The notes under the pieces: model-generated | Told to the model about the DNA's origin: nothing | What the model saw: the letters and a program-made list of their open reading frames with translations, nothing else | The model's database searches: none | Assembly: GCF_002968835.1 (NCBI RefSeq) | Contig: NZ_PKQK01000001.1 | Coordinates: 2,728,001-2,792,000 of the forward strand | Source of the DNA: Paenibacillus sp. PCH8 | Lineage (GTDB): Bacteria; Bacillota; Bacilli; Paenibacillales; Paenibacillaceae | Direction: 5' to 3' | Length of the DNA stretch: 64,000 nt | In this document: in pieces, positions 43,807 through 52,124 of the stretch | Numbering within the stretch: position 1 is the stretch's first letter | How the letters are laid out: every line of letters begins with the position of its first letter | Program-made: the position numbers and the translations under genes

Positions 43807-45423
43807 ATGTCTGACAACATGGAATGGATTGCTCAGTGGAAGTCAACCAAGGCATTAACCAATGCATGGATAACGAAAGGCGAACTGCACCACTTTTACA
43901 GTCACACCTTGATATTTATTATTGATGGGAAAGCAATCTGGAATATGAATGGACACCGAGTTCACGTCTCCTTTGGAGAATTAATAGCGCTCGAAGAGAA
44001 CTCTGTAATGGAGGTCATTGAAGGTGGCAATCTGGATCTGGCAGGCTGGCATGTTCAGTTCGATACATATTCGGTGTTGCATGAGCGAAGGGAAGCAGAG
44101 AAATTCGAATGGCGGTTACCGTCAGGAGAGGCGTATCAGAAGATGCAACTGTCTGGTGGAGATCTGGCAAGTATCATTCAGCATTGGAGTGAAGAGGATA
44201 CACAGGATCAGAGTGCAGGATGGGTTGGGAATCAGCATCTGTTATATGAACTGTTAAGACATCTGTATCGGAAACAGCCGGATAACGAACGGAAGCCAGA
44301 ACATGGCATACTTCGCTCCATTGACTATATGCAGCAGCATTATGATCAGGTCATTACACGTATGCAGTTAGCACAGATTGCCGGTATTAGTCCATGGCAT
44401 TATTCTCGCAAGTTTAGCGAACAATATGGTAAGCCACCTCTGGATTATCTGGCCCACTACCGGATCTATCGCGCACAGGAAGAACTGTTATTAACCGCAG
44501 CAACCTCTCAGGATATTGCCAAAAAGTCTGGATTTGAAGATGCTCATTATTTCAGTCGCCGCTTCAAACAATTGACTGGTGTATCACCCAAGAGATATAG
44601 GCAGACGATAACGCAGCGTAAGATCGTGTCCCTTTCCCCCATCTGTGCCGAAATCATGATTCATCTGGGTGTCATTCCATATGCCGTAGTGGTCACCCCG
44701 ATCCTGTTGTCCCCACATCATCGGGAACAGTTCATAGCGCATGGAGTGCAGATGCTGGAGGTTACACAGTATGAAGTGGAGATCGAACTTGTTCGACAAG
44801 TTCAGCCAGAGATGATGATAGGAAACGTATCGACGGAAGAAGTCAAAAGAGGGCTGCGCACGATTGCACCGATTCTGACTGGACTTCATCAGGATGTGGA
44901 GCCATTGCTCCATCAAGTAGCAACCTGGTTCTTCAAAGAAGAAGAGGCTCACAGATTACATCAGCAGATGAAACAAGAGGTTTATCTAGCGAAGCAACAA
45001 TTACAACATATCATTCAACCTGCTTCCACAGTGATGTTGTTAAGGGTAGAAGCATTCGGATATCGATATCTGGGTGGGCACTCACATGGGGCTTCTCAAT
45101 TGTTATATGGACAGCTTGGTTTAACATTGCCGCATGCGCTGCATTCAGGTACAGCCTGGTTTAATCCTTGTTCACTTGATCTGCTTGCACTAGCCAATCC
45201 CGATTACCTGTTTGTGGAGAAGCGGATCATGCAGCACTTTAGTGCAGAAGAGAATATGAGGAAACTATGGGAGAGCCCACAATGGAACGAGCTGAAGGCT
45301 GTGAAAAATAACCGGGTGTATTACGTTGATACTCATCTGTGGGTAGACGGTCATGGAATTACGGGACATACCCTGATCCTAAATCAGATTATTCGCAATC
45401 TGACAGAAACGACACCTGTGTGA
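43807..45423 (+). CDS. AraC regulator with siderophore-binding-protein sensor (Btr-like)
   Basis: A 538-residue soluble one-component regulator. Residues 1-160 are a cupin-like part. About 165-275 hold the AraC helix-turn-helix pair (ITRMQLAQIAGISPWHYSRK; TSQDIAKKSGFEDAHYFSRR). About 280-538 form a periplasmic-binding-protein domain without signal peptide (RKIVSLSPICAEIMIHLGVI to the C-terminus). The same build is known in Bacillus Btr, which senses ferri-bacillibactin and activates its uptake genes. The sensor resembles the lipoprotein encoded 112 bases downstream (both have VLLRVE...YR and NPDYLF/IF), so it probably senses the same siderophore. AAAGGAT precedes the ATG. Confidence 0.92.
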   Translation: MSDNMEWIAQWKSTKALTNAWITKGELHHFYSHTLIFIIDGKAIWNMNGHRVHVSFGELIALEENSVMEVIEGGNLDLAGWHVQFDTYSVLHERREAEKFEWRLPSGEAYQKMQLSGGDLASIIQHWSEEDTQDQSAGWVGNQHLLYELLRHLYRKQPDNERKPEHGILRSIDYMQQHYDQVITRMQLAQIAGISPWHYSRKFSEQYGKPPLDYLAHYRIYRAQEELLLTAATSQDIAKKSGFEDAHYFSRRFKQLTGVSPKRYRQTITQRKIVSLSPICAEIMIHLGVIPYAVVVTPILLSPHHREQFIAHGVQMLEVTQYEVEIELVRQVQPEMMIGNVSTEEVKRGLRTIAPILTGLHQDVEPLLHQVATWFFKEEEAHRLHQQMKQEVYLAKQQLQHIIQPASTVMLLRVEAFGYRYLGGHSHGASQLLYGQLGLTLPHALHSGTAWFNPCSLDLLALANPDYLFVEKRIMQHFSAEENMRKLWESPQWNELKAVKNNRVYYVDTHLWVDGHGITGHTLILNQIIRNLTETTPV

Positions 45424-45488
45424 GCACAATAATCCAATTGAATACGCACGATATGCTATGGAAGGGATACTTCTTATTTGATACTATT

Positions 45489-45503
45489 TGATAATAATTA
45501 TCA
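45489..45503. promoter_or_regulatory. Perfect Fur box upstream of siderophore-binding lipoprotein
   Basis: TGATAATAATTATCA matches all fixed positions of the Fur 15-mer, and a further ATTATCA overlaps downstream. It lies 31 bases before the start codon. Confidence 0.92.
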
Positions 45504-45534
45504 TTATCAATATAAATAAGGGGCGAAGGATATC

Positions 45535-46551
45535 ATGTCACAAAGATTCAAAGGGTTGGGCATCATGCTATTGGTGATCAGTGTAATGCTGGCGGCATGT
45601 TCCGGTGGAACAAAAGAAGAAAATGTAACAGCCGGGACAGCAGAGACTCAGATTGAAGGAGCAGCAAGTACAACGGAAGAAGCAGGGGATGCCAGTAGAA
45701 CTAAAGTGGTACAGGATCAGTTTGGAGAAGTAACAATTCCTGCCAATCCTCAAAATTTAATTGTGTTCGATTCGATCTATGCCGAGTATCTGATTGAGAT
45801 GGGGGTTACACCCCAAATCGTTTTGTTAACTCCAGAAGTCGAAGCGGAATACCGGCCTGCTTATTTTAAAGAACACGGAGTTCAGGTCATCGAAGTCGAG
45901 CAATACCAATATAACTATGAGCAATTGCTTGCGTTGTCACCGGATATGATCCTTACAGCAGGCGAAGGTATGGAACAGGGCGTATATGACGAGTTGTCCA
46001 AAATTGCTCCAACGGTGGCACTGGACGCCAACAGTGAAATGAAGCGTGCCATGCCGAAGCTGGCAGCCATATTCGACAAGACCGAGGAAGCTGTCAAAGT
46101 ACTGGCTGAATTCGACGAGAAAGCAGCACAAGCAAAAGAAAAAATTGCGGCAGCCCTTGGAGACAAGACTGTATTGGTTCTCCGTGTGGAGCACAATCGT
46201 TACCGTTTCATGGGTCCCAAAGGAGGAAGCAGCAGTGTTTTCTTCTATGACATCTTGGGCCTGAATAGTCCTGAAGTTATTGAAGACTCTACAGATTGGT
46301 TTAGCCAGTTCTCGCTTGAATTCTTGCCTGAGATGAATCCGGACTATATTTTCCTGGAAGACAGAACTCTCGTAGGTTATGACACGAAGAAATCGATGGA
46401 AGATCTGAAAGCAAGTCAGGTGTGGGCGAACCTGGAGGCTGTGAAGAATGATCATGTCTTCCCACTGAAGACGAGTGAATTTGTATCTGGTGTAGGCCCG
46501 ATTGGTTCTGTGAAGTTAATGGACTATATTGTTGAAAAGTTGGTGCCATAG
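45535..46551 (+). CDS. Ferric-siderophore-binding lipoprotein
   Basis: A 338-residue surface lipoprotein with lipobox MLAAC (Cys22), a linker rich in Ala, Thr and Glu, and a FecB/FhuD-type binding domain. QDQFGEVTIPANPQNLIVFD starts lobe 1, followed by a rigid helix and the lobe 2 stretch TVLVLRVEHNRYRFMGPKGG. It would capture a ferric siderophore for an ABC importer, but no permease or ATPase is adjacent. It lies between its presumed AraC-type regulator and a reductase-like gene whose ATG directly follows its stop. A perfect Fur box controls it. Confidence 0.93.
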   Translation: MSQRFKGLGIMLLVISVMLAACSGGTKEENVTAGTAETQIEGAASTTEEAGDASRTKVVQDQFGEVTIPANPQNLIVFDSIYAEYLIEMGVTPQIVLLTPEVEAEYRPAYFKEHGVQVIEVEQYQYNYEQLLALSPDMILTAGEGMEQGVYDELSKIAPTVALDANSEMKRAMPKLAAIFDKTEEAVKVLAEFDEKAAQAKEKIAAALGDKTVLVLRVEHNRYRFMGPKGGSSSVFFYDILGLNSPEVIEDSTDWFSQFSLEFLPEMNPDYIFLEDRTLVGYDTKKSMEDLKASQVWANLEAVKNDHVFPLKTSEFVSGVGPIGSVKLMDYIVEKLVP

Positions 46552-47583
46552 ATGACTACAGAGAATCAACTGGACATTTATGATATTACTATCGTTGGTG
46601 GGGGACCTGCTGGAATGTACGCCTCCTTTTACAGTGGCATGAGAGCCATGCGCACCAAAATCATAGAAGCCAAACAGGAACTGGGCGGATTCATGCGTAC
46701 ATACCCGGAGAAGCTAATCTGGGATGTGGGCGGCGTTGATCCGATTCGCTGCGAGAAGCTGATTGAATCGCTGGAAAGACAAGCGAGAACGTTCGATCCA
46801 ACGATAGTGTTAGGGCAGGAAATTGCCGAGCTTGACCGACGTGGAGATGGTGTATTTGTACTCATTTCCAAAACGGGTGAGCGTCATTACACACGTACCA
46901 TCCTGTTATGTGCGGGCAGAGGCATGACTCAGGTGCAAAAGCTGGATATCGACGGTGCCAATCGGTATGAGCTGACGAATCTGCACTACACGATAACTGA
47001 TCTGTCCCGATTTGCCGGGAAACGTGTGCTGATCTCTGGCGGCGGCGATTCTGCAGTCGATTGGGCGAATGAAATGGGTAAAATAGCAAGTGAAGTCACG
47101 GTAGCACACAGACGCTATGAATTTACCGGACATGAGTCGCCTGTAGCCCAGATGAAAGCTCAAGCAAACGTCATGACGCCATTCAGCATCTCACGTCTGT
47201 ACGGTAAAGGTGACAAAATAGATCGTGTCGAGCTTGCCCATGTAGAAACGGGTGAGATCACATATGTTGAAGTGGATGAAGTTGTCGTAAGCCATGGATA
47301 TGATCGTGATTTCGGCAACCTCGTACAATGGGGACTGGCGCGGGAAGATTATGGCGTGTCCGTTGATCAGCGCATGCGTACCAACCTTCCAGGCATATTC
47401 GGAGCAGGTGATTTCATCACCTATGGAAGTAAAGTCAGGCTGATCGCAGGTGCTTTTAACGATGCGGTGCTCGCGGTCAACAGTGCCAAGATGTATCTGG
47501 AACCTGCTGCTTCCGATATGGCGGGTGTATCTTCTCACAATGCCCGGTTCTATGAGAAAAACAAAGCTCTTTCCAATACGTAG
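46552..47583 (+). CDS. Ferredoxin-NADP-reductase-like flavoprotein
   Basis: A 343-residue thioredoxin-reductase-fold flavoprotein of the YumC/type 2 ferredoxin-NADP reductase group. The FAD motif is VGGGPAGMYASFYSGMR, the NAD(P) motif ISGGGDSAVDWA, and the C-terminal FAD segment GIFGAGDFITYGSKVRL. There is no CxxC pair, so it is not a disulfide reductase. Its ATG directly abuts the stop of the siderophore-binding lipoprotein gene, so the two are co-transcribed under the Fur box. This placement points to reduction of ferric siderophores, releasing iron inside the cell (inference). Confidence 0.9.
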   Translation: MTTENQLDIYDITIVGGGPAGMYASFYSGMRAMRTKIIEAKQELGGFMRTYPEKLIWDVGGVDPIRCEKLIESLERQARTFDPTIVLGQEIAELDRRGDGVFVLISKTGERHYTRTILLCAGRGMTQVQKLDIDGANRYELTNLHYTITDLSRFAGKRVLISGGGDSAVDWANEMGKIASEVTVAHRRYEFTGHESPVAQMKAQANVMTPFSISRLYGKGDKIDRVELAHVETGEITYVEVDEVVVSHGYDRDFGNLVQWGLAREDYGVSVDQRMRTNLPGIFGAGDFITYGSKVRLIAGAFNDAVLAVNSAKMYLEPAASDMAGVSSHNARFYEKNKALSNT

Positions 47584-47615
47584 GTAGGTATGTACGGATA
47601 GAAGGCAATCTGAAG

Positions 47616-47662
47616 AAGCCCGAACAACGTCGAGATTGCCTCGAAATTGCGTCGGGCTTTTT
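47616..47662 (+). terminator. Intrinsic terminator after the flavoprotein
   Basis: The arms AAGCCCGA and TCGGGCTT with partial inner pairing, followed by TTTTT. Confidence 0.82.
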
Positions 47663-47765
47663 CCAATAGAATGGTGCAGATAGGAAATGAAATACAAGTT
47701 GAAGAAATGATATAATCAAATCAAAGAAATATGAAAGATCACTATGGGAGGTAGCAGATGAAAAA

Positions 47766-48155
47766 ATGAACAAATTTATATCTTCTCCTCTTGAGTTTGA
47801 AGTCTTGGAGCATGACCAGGTGATTGCCAAAGTGAAGTTGGATTATAGTAATCAAACGGTTGAAGTATGGCAAGATGAGAGTATCTCACCTGTTTTTCTC
47901 CCTTTTCCAAGAAAGTCCAAGGTGACCGTAGGAGATGTACTGGATTACTTTGAATCCAGATGCTTCCCTCGGACCAGACACCATGCTGATAAAGTTCTAC
48001 AATCATTAGGTCTGAATGATTATGTAGCTTCGGATATCGTAAAACAAACCCATGGTGTCTTATATGATGATTATGTCTGGATTAGATTTTCTAATGAGGA
48101 GTTGTCTTGTGCTGATGTGCATCCCCGTTTTGCAGGTGAGCAAGGATTCTCGTAA
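47766..48155 (+). CDS. Conserved hypothetical protein
   Basis: A 129-residue soluble protein. The ESRCFPRTRHHADKVLQSLG and IVKQTHGVLYDDYVWIRF stretches recall a widespread small Bacillota family sometimes found beside HipA-like proteins. No function is assigned. The start region is odd: GGGAGG is well placed for an ATG at 47758, but that frame reads MKK and stops within AAAAAATGA. The long frame starts at the ATG overlapping that stop. One more A in the run would join them as MKKMNKF. A monocistronic unit. Confidence 0.75.
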   Translation: MNKFISSPLEFEVLEHDQVIAKVKLDYSNQTVEVWQDESISPVFLPFPRKSKVTVGDVLDYFESRCFPRTRHHADKVLQSLGLNDYVASDIVKQTHGVLYDDYVWIRFSNEELSCADVHPRFAGEQGFS

Positions 48156-48267
48156 GACTTTTGTCAGTAGCAGCAAGATCTTGGGAGAGTTGCTCAAATT
48201 TTAAGATCCCAGATTCGAAAGTATGAACACTTATTTGTGTAATCCTTTTTTGCTAACTAAGCTCTAA

Positions 48268-49248
48268 CTAATTCAGCTCAGTCTGTCCACTTGCGAGTCG
48301 ATCTGCGATCTCTTCGGCCTGTAGAATGGAGGTATATGGGTCAGCGGTGAAATATTTATGGATATCAAGTTTGAAGATATGGTTGTTTTGCACCGCAGGC
48401 AGATTGGCCCAGACGTTAGGCAGTAAAGAATGATCTTTTGAGCCTTCTGTAACCATCATCAGCAGGTAATCACCGACATATTCTCCGAATACCTCCGCGC
48501 TGGCTTCCAGGTTTTCTTTGTCTTGATCCAGAATATCTGTCTGCACTTTGGATGCCGGAGTAAGTCCAAGCAATTCATAGGCTGCTCTTCCACCACGATT
48601 GGCACTATTGCCGATGATGGCTGGATTCTTCAAAAAGTTAAAATCGGCAACAGTGAAGGTGGCACCGTCCGGAATCACATCTTTGATTTTGGCCTGAGCA
48701 GCTGCGATCCGTTGTTTGAATGATTCATTCCACGCTTTGGCCTCGGCCTGACGATTCAGAATCTCGCCCATGGCGGTCACTTCGGCTTCCATGGAATCAT
48801 ATTGATCAGGTATAAATACGACAGTCGGAGCAATCTTGGAATAGGTCTGAAATTTCTCTTGATCCCATGTGATAATCAGATCAGGCTCCAGCTCTACCAT
48901 TTTCTCAAGCGAAACCTCACTGTGGTTACCCAAATCCGCACTATCCACAAGCTTATCACGCAGGAACACACCATAATCCAGCAAGCTGCCTGGAACGCCA
49001 ACGGGCGTTACGCCTACGGCTAGTACATGTCCTATATTCCAATCGACGACGACCCGTTCGGGGTTAAGGGGTACTGTGATGTCTCCCATCATTGTGGTAA
49101 GTGTTCTGGTCTGCGGTGCTGCGGCTTCACTGTCTGTGTCTGCTGTAGATTGTTCTACTGCTCCTTGTTGCGTACAACCACTGATCCATACTGCCATGAC
49201 CAGCAAAATGGGCAAGCTTATTCGATACCAAACTTTCTTGACTACCAT
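48268..49248 (-). CDS. Ferric-siderophore-binding lipoprotein
   Basis: A 326-residue lipoprotein with lipobox WISGC (Cys25), a short linker, and a FecB/FhuD-like binding domain starting TTMMGDITVPLNPERVVVDW. LEPDLIITWDQEKFQTYSKI and the lobe 2 stretch GNSANRGGRAAYELLG follow. It is divergent from an AraC regulator whose C-terminal domain is clearly its paralogue (shared RVVVDWN, NRGGRAAY/NRGGKAAY, and LQAEEIAD/LQAEDMAE). AGAGGG precedes the ATG, and a Fur box lies 20 bases further upstream. No permease is adjacent, so it must share one, perhaps the one at 53.1 kb. Confidence 0.93.
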   Translation of the reverse strand: MVVKKVWYRISLPILLVMAVWISGCTQQGAVEQSTADTDSEAAAPQTRTLTTMMGDITVPLNPERVVVDWNIGHVLAVGVTPVGVPGSLLDYGVFLRDKLVDSADLGNHSEVSLEKMVELEPDLIITWDQEKFQTYSKIAPTVVFIPDQYDSMEAEVTAMGEILNRQAEAKAWNESFKQRIAAAQAKIKDVIPDGATFTVADFNFLKNPAIIGNSANRGGRAAYELLGLTPASKVQTDILDQDKENLEASAEVFGEYVGDYLLMMVTEGSKDHSLLPNVWANLPAVQNNHIFKLDIHKYFTADPYTSILQAEEIADRLASGQTELN

Positions 49249-49267
49249 GACGAACCCTCTTTCTAAT

Positions 49268-49282
49268 TGATAATGATTTTCA
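49268..49282. promoter_or_regulatory. Fur box for the divergent lipoprotein
   Basis: TGATAATGATTTTCA matches 14 of 15 positions and lies just upstream of the lipoprotein start on the minus strand. Confidence 0.8.
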
Positions 49283-49374
49283 TTGGTATAACTCTAGAGG
49301 GAAATTAGCGATTGTACAATAACCGATTCGGAAGCAGAGCATAACCATTTCAGAACAGGATCGACAAGTTGAAC

Positions 49375-49389
49375 TGAGAATGATTATCA
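49375..49389. promoter_or_regulatory. Fur box for the AraC-SBP regulator
   Basis: TGAGAATGATTATCA matches 14 of 15 positions, 60 bases upstream of the regulator start. Confidence 0.8.
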
Positions 49390-49448
49390 TATATGATGAA
49401 TGAAACGTTGTCTTTTTGTAACGGATGAGAACAAGGAAGGGCCATGAT

Positions 49449-51263
49449 ATGAACATAGAGGAGTACGGGGCATTATGGGAGCATGTATCGATCCGATTAC
49501 TGGACATTCGAAACATCACCGTTAACATCAGTGAACATCCTAATACGTGGACGCTTCCATCGAATGCCTTTTTATTAATTACGAATGGGCAGGGGAAGAT
49601 ATGGTTTGATCAGGCGATGCATCACATTAAAGGGACCTATATTCTGCACGTCTCCAAAGGAATGCGTCTGGACTGCTTGGCAAAGAAGCCAATGGAAATA
49701 CATATGTTGTCTTATGCTTCACTAGAGCCAGAGTTACCTGGTGCCGGACGATGCCAAATATTTACCGGGCCGGAGTCCCTGGAAGTCAATTTTGGTTTTG
49801 AACCAACGTCTCCCTTGCCGTTAATTGAACTCATGCAGTTCATATACAGACAGTGGAATGAGCTACAGTCCGCAGGAAGGATTCAAACCAAGGCTCTGTT
49901 CTACCAGTGGCTTGCAGAGATGTTGCAACAAATGCAGGAGCAGAGGATGGACCGTACGAAGGTGGATCGGGTAGATCAGGCAGTACGTTATTTGACTCGT
50001 CATTACAGGGAACCCCTCAAAATGGAGCAGATAGCTGAAATGCTAGATTGCAGTCCGAGGTATCTGAATCAATTGTTTCAGTTCCGATTGAACACCAGTC
50101 CTGGTCGTGTGCTGGCACAGATTCGGATGGAACAGGCGATGGAGCTACTGGTAAGGACGGAAGGAACCTTACAGGAAATAGCGGAGAGAGTAGGCTATGA
50201 GAATGGTTATACACTGAGTCGTTATTTCAAGAGGTATTATGGGGCTTCACCAGAGTTCTATAGAAAGCGTCGAGAGAGCATGGTTCCAGATGTAGTCCCG
50301 AAAACATATGAACCATATGCCGCTCTGGAAAGTCGTTATACTGCTCATACTTTAATAAACCCAATAGGGATAGCCACCGGAAAGGTTAACAAGCAGATTG
50401 CCTCCTCGCCCCCTCTTTCAAAATTGAAAAACAGGACACTTGCCACATGTATGGGTGAGATTACTTTGCCGAATAACCCAAAACGTGTGGTGGTGGACTG
50501 GAATCTGGGAGAAGTATTGTCACTAGGTGTTACCCCACTGGGAGCCCCGCACTCACTCATCAAAAGTAGTAAATTGCTAGAGCCATACATGTATCACACC
50601 GTACAGGATATCGGCAATCATAATTTCATTTCACTTGAAAAGGTGCTCGAACTGGAGCCTGATCTGATTATTACCTGGAATCATGCTGCTTACGCTTCCT
50701 ACACCCGGATTGCGCCTACCGTTGTGTATCAGAGTAGTGACCAGTGTTCAGCTGCTGAGGAGATTCGGGAGATGGGGCGAATTCTGAATCGGAGAACTGA
50801 AGCAGAGGCTTGGGTCAAGGAGTATGAACGAAGAACGTATCAGTTACGACAGACCATGGCAGGTGGAGTAGCGGCAGAGAAGACATTTACTGTAATTGAT
50901 CCCAACTGGGGAGAGCAGATTACACTGGTAGGGAATACGGGAAATCGTGGCGGCAAGGCAGCTTATGGATTGCTAAATCTGAAGCCAGCAGGAAGGGTTC
51001 ACAAGGAACTGCTGGAGCCGGGCCTGGATTACTTGGATGTTGCGCGGAATGCGGTAGAAGGGTATATCGGGGACTACTTGCTGGTACTGGATCATCAAGA
51101 AAGCCAGGAGCCGGATCAGATGGGCTCCAAACTGTGGGCAAATTCCATATGTTCGGATCATTGCAGCATCATTAACCTCGACTGGAATAAATATTTTCTG
51201 TCCGACCCGTTGTCTGCTGTGTTACAGGCTGAGGATATGGCAGAGCACATTATAACTCGCTGA
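49449..51263 (+). CDS. AraC regulator with siderophore-binding-protein sensor
   Basis: A 604-residue soluble regulator. It comprises a cupin-like N-terminus (about 1-150), an AraC helix-turn-helix pair (about 165-275; LKMEQIAEMLDCSPRYLNQL and TLQEIAERVGYENGYTLSRY), and a linker of about 65 residues without a membrane segment. A binding-protein domain follows (about 335-604) with RTLATCMGEITLPNNPKRVV and GNTGNRGGKAAYGLLN. The sensor is a paralogue of the lipoprotein encoded divergently next door, so both likely bind the same ferric siderophore. ATG 49449 has AAGGAAGG upstream. Fur boxes flank both starts. Confidence 0.92.
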   Translation: MNIEEYGALWEHVSIRLLDIRNITVNISEHPNTWTLPSNAFLLITNGQGKIWFDQAMHHIKGTYILHVSKGMRLDCLAKKPMEIHMLSYASLEPELPGAGRCQIFTGPESLEVNFGFEPTSPLPLIELMQFIYRQWNELQSAGRIQTKALFYQWLAEMLQQMQEQRMDRTKVDRVDQAVRYLTRHYREPLKMEQIAEMLDCSPRYLNQLFQFRLNTSPGRVLAQIRMEQAMELLVRTEGTLQEIAERVGYENGYTLSRYFKRYYGASPEFYRKRRESMVPDVVPKTYEPYAALESRYTAHTLINPIGIATGKVNKQIASSPPLSKLKNRTLATCMGEITLPNNPKRVVVDWNLGEVLSLGVTPLGAPHSLIKSSKLLEPYMYHTVQDIGNHNFISLEKVLELEPDLIITWNHAAYASYTRIAPTVVYQSSDQCSAAEEIREMGRILNRRTEAEAWVKEYERRTYQLRQTMAGGVAAEKTFTVIDPNWGEQITLVGNTGNRGGKAAYGLLNLKPAGRVHKELLEPGLDYLDVARNAVEGYIGDYLLVLDHQESQEPDQMGSKLWANSICSDHCSIINLDWNKYFLSDPLSAVLQAEDMAEHIITR

Positions 51264-51399
51264 GTGTCGTTCGGGAATGAACAGTTATGCAATGAGGCAT
51301 ACAATGATGTGAATATCTGGTGAATTTTAGGGTGTATAAGTCCATGTCCGTTCGTTCTCCATTATACTTAAAGAAAACGGACGAGGAGATGGACTCCAG

Positions 51400-51942
51400 A
51401 TGAAAAAACAAATGTGGATCATCGGAAGTGTTGCAGTTGTGATTGTGATCGGAACCTACCTGTTTGCAAGCAATACGGGCAGGGATGAGGCAGGTACAGC
51501 CAATGCGCCCAACATCAGAACATTGGTGGAGGATATCAGCACAGGTAAAGAGACACCTGAATCTGCTTCCATTAATGCCAAGCAGTTAATCGTCACAGAT
51601 CAAGATCAGCATACGACTACATACGATTTGCCTGAGAATGAATTCTTTCTTTCCATTGCACCCTATGTGGATCAGACCCACCCCTGTGCAATTCATAGCT
51701 TGACCGGCTGTCAGGGAGAAATGAGCAATGAGGAGTTCAATGTTACCATTCATGATTCCGAGGGCAACACCTTAATGAAGGATTCCATGATGAAGTCTGG
51801 TGCAAACGGATTTATGGATCTATGGGTGCCCAGAGACAGAACATATCTCATTCGTATCGTACATGATGGAAAAGTTGCAGAGACTCAACTGTCTACATAT
51901 GACAACGATGATACGTGCATCACAACGATGCAACTGAGTTAA
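51400..51942 (+). CDS. CueP-family copper-binding protein
   Basis: A 180-residue exported or membrane-anchored protein with a hydrophobic N-terminus (MKKQMWIIGSVAVVIVIGTY) and no lipobox. The core motif HPCAIHSLTGCQGE, together with a late cysteine (DDTCITTM), is the CueP signature; these Cys/His residues bind copper. In Salmonella CueP delivers copper to periplasmic superoxide dismutase. In Gram-positive bacteria the partner is not known. GAGGAGATGG precedes the ATG. It is a single gene between two siderophore units. Confidence 0.9.
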   Translation: MKKQMWIIGSVAVVIVIGTYLFASNTGRDEAGTANAPNIRTLVEDISTGKETPESASINAKQLIVTDQDQHTTTYDLPENEFFLSIAPYVDQTHPCAIHSLTGCQGEMSNEEFNVTIHDSEGNTLMKDSMMKSGANGFMDLWVPRDRTYLIRIVHDGKVAETQLSTYDNDDTCITTMQLS

Positions 51943-52034
51943 ACATACATTTGATCTACCTCTGTGAAAGGGATTGTTTAATGGCAGTCCCTTTTCCTTT
52001 TATTCGGAGAATTTGAATCACAGGGTACTTTGCA

Positions 52035-52091
52035 TTGACAAAAAATCATTCCTACGGCATAATCCAATAGTGATAATGATAATTGTTATCA
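52035..52091 (+). promoter_or_regulatory. Promoter and Fur box for the siderophore SBP-permease operon
   Basis: TTGACA (52035-52040), 17 bases, CATAAT (52058-52063). The classic 19-base Fur box GATAATGATAATTGTTATC (52072-52090, 17 of 19) covers the start site. Confidence 0.87.
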
Positions 52092-52124
52092 TATAAATAC
52101 ATACAAACAGGGGAGACAAGAGAT

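Noticed and set aside
51340..51368. Promoter or copper operator before the CueP gene
   Set aside because: A TATACT is present, but no matching -35 and no CsoR/CueR-type operator could be recognised with confidence.
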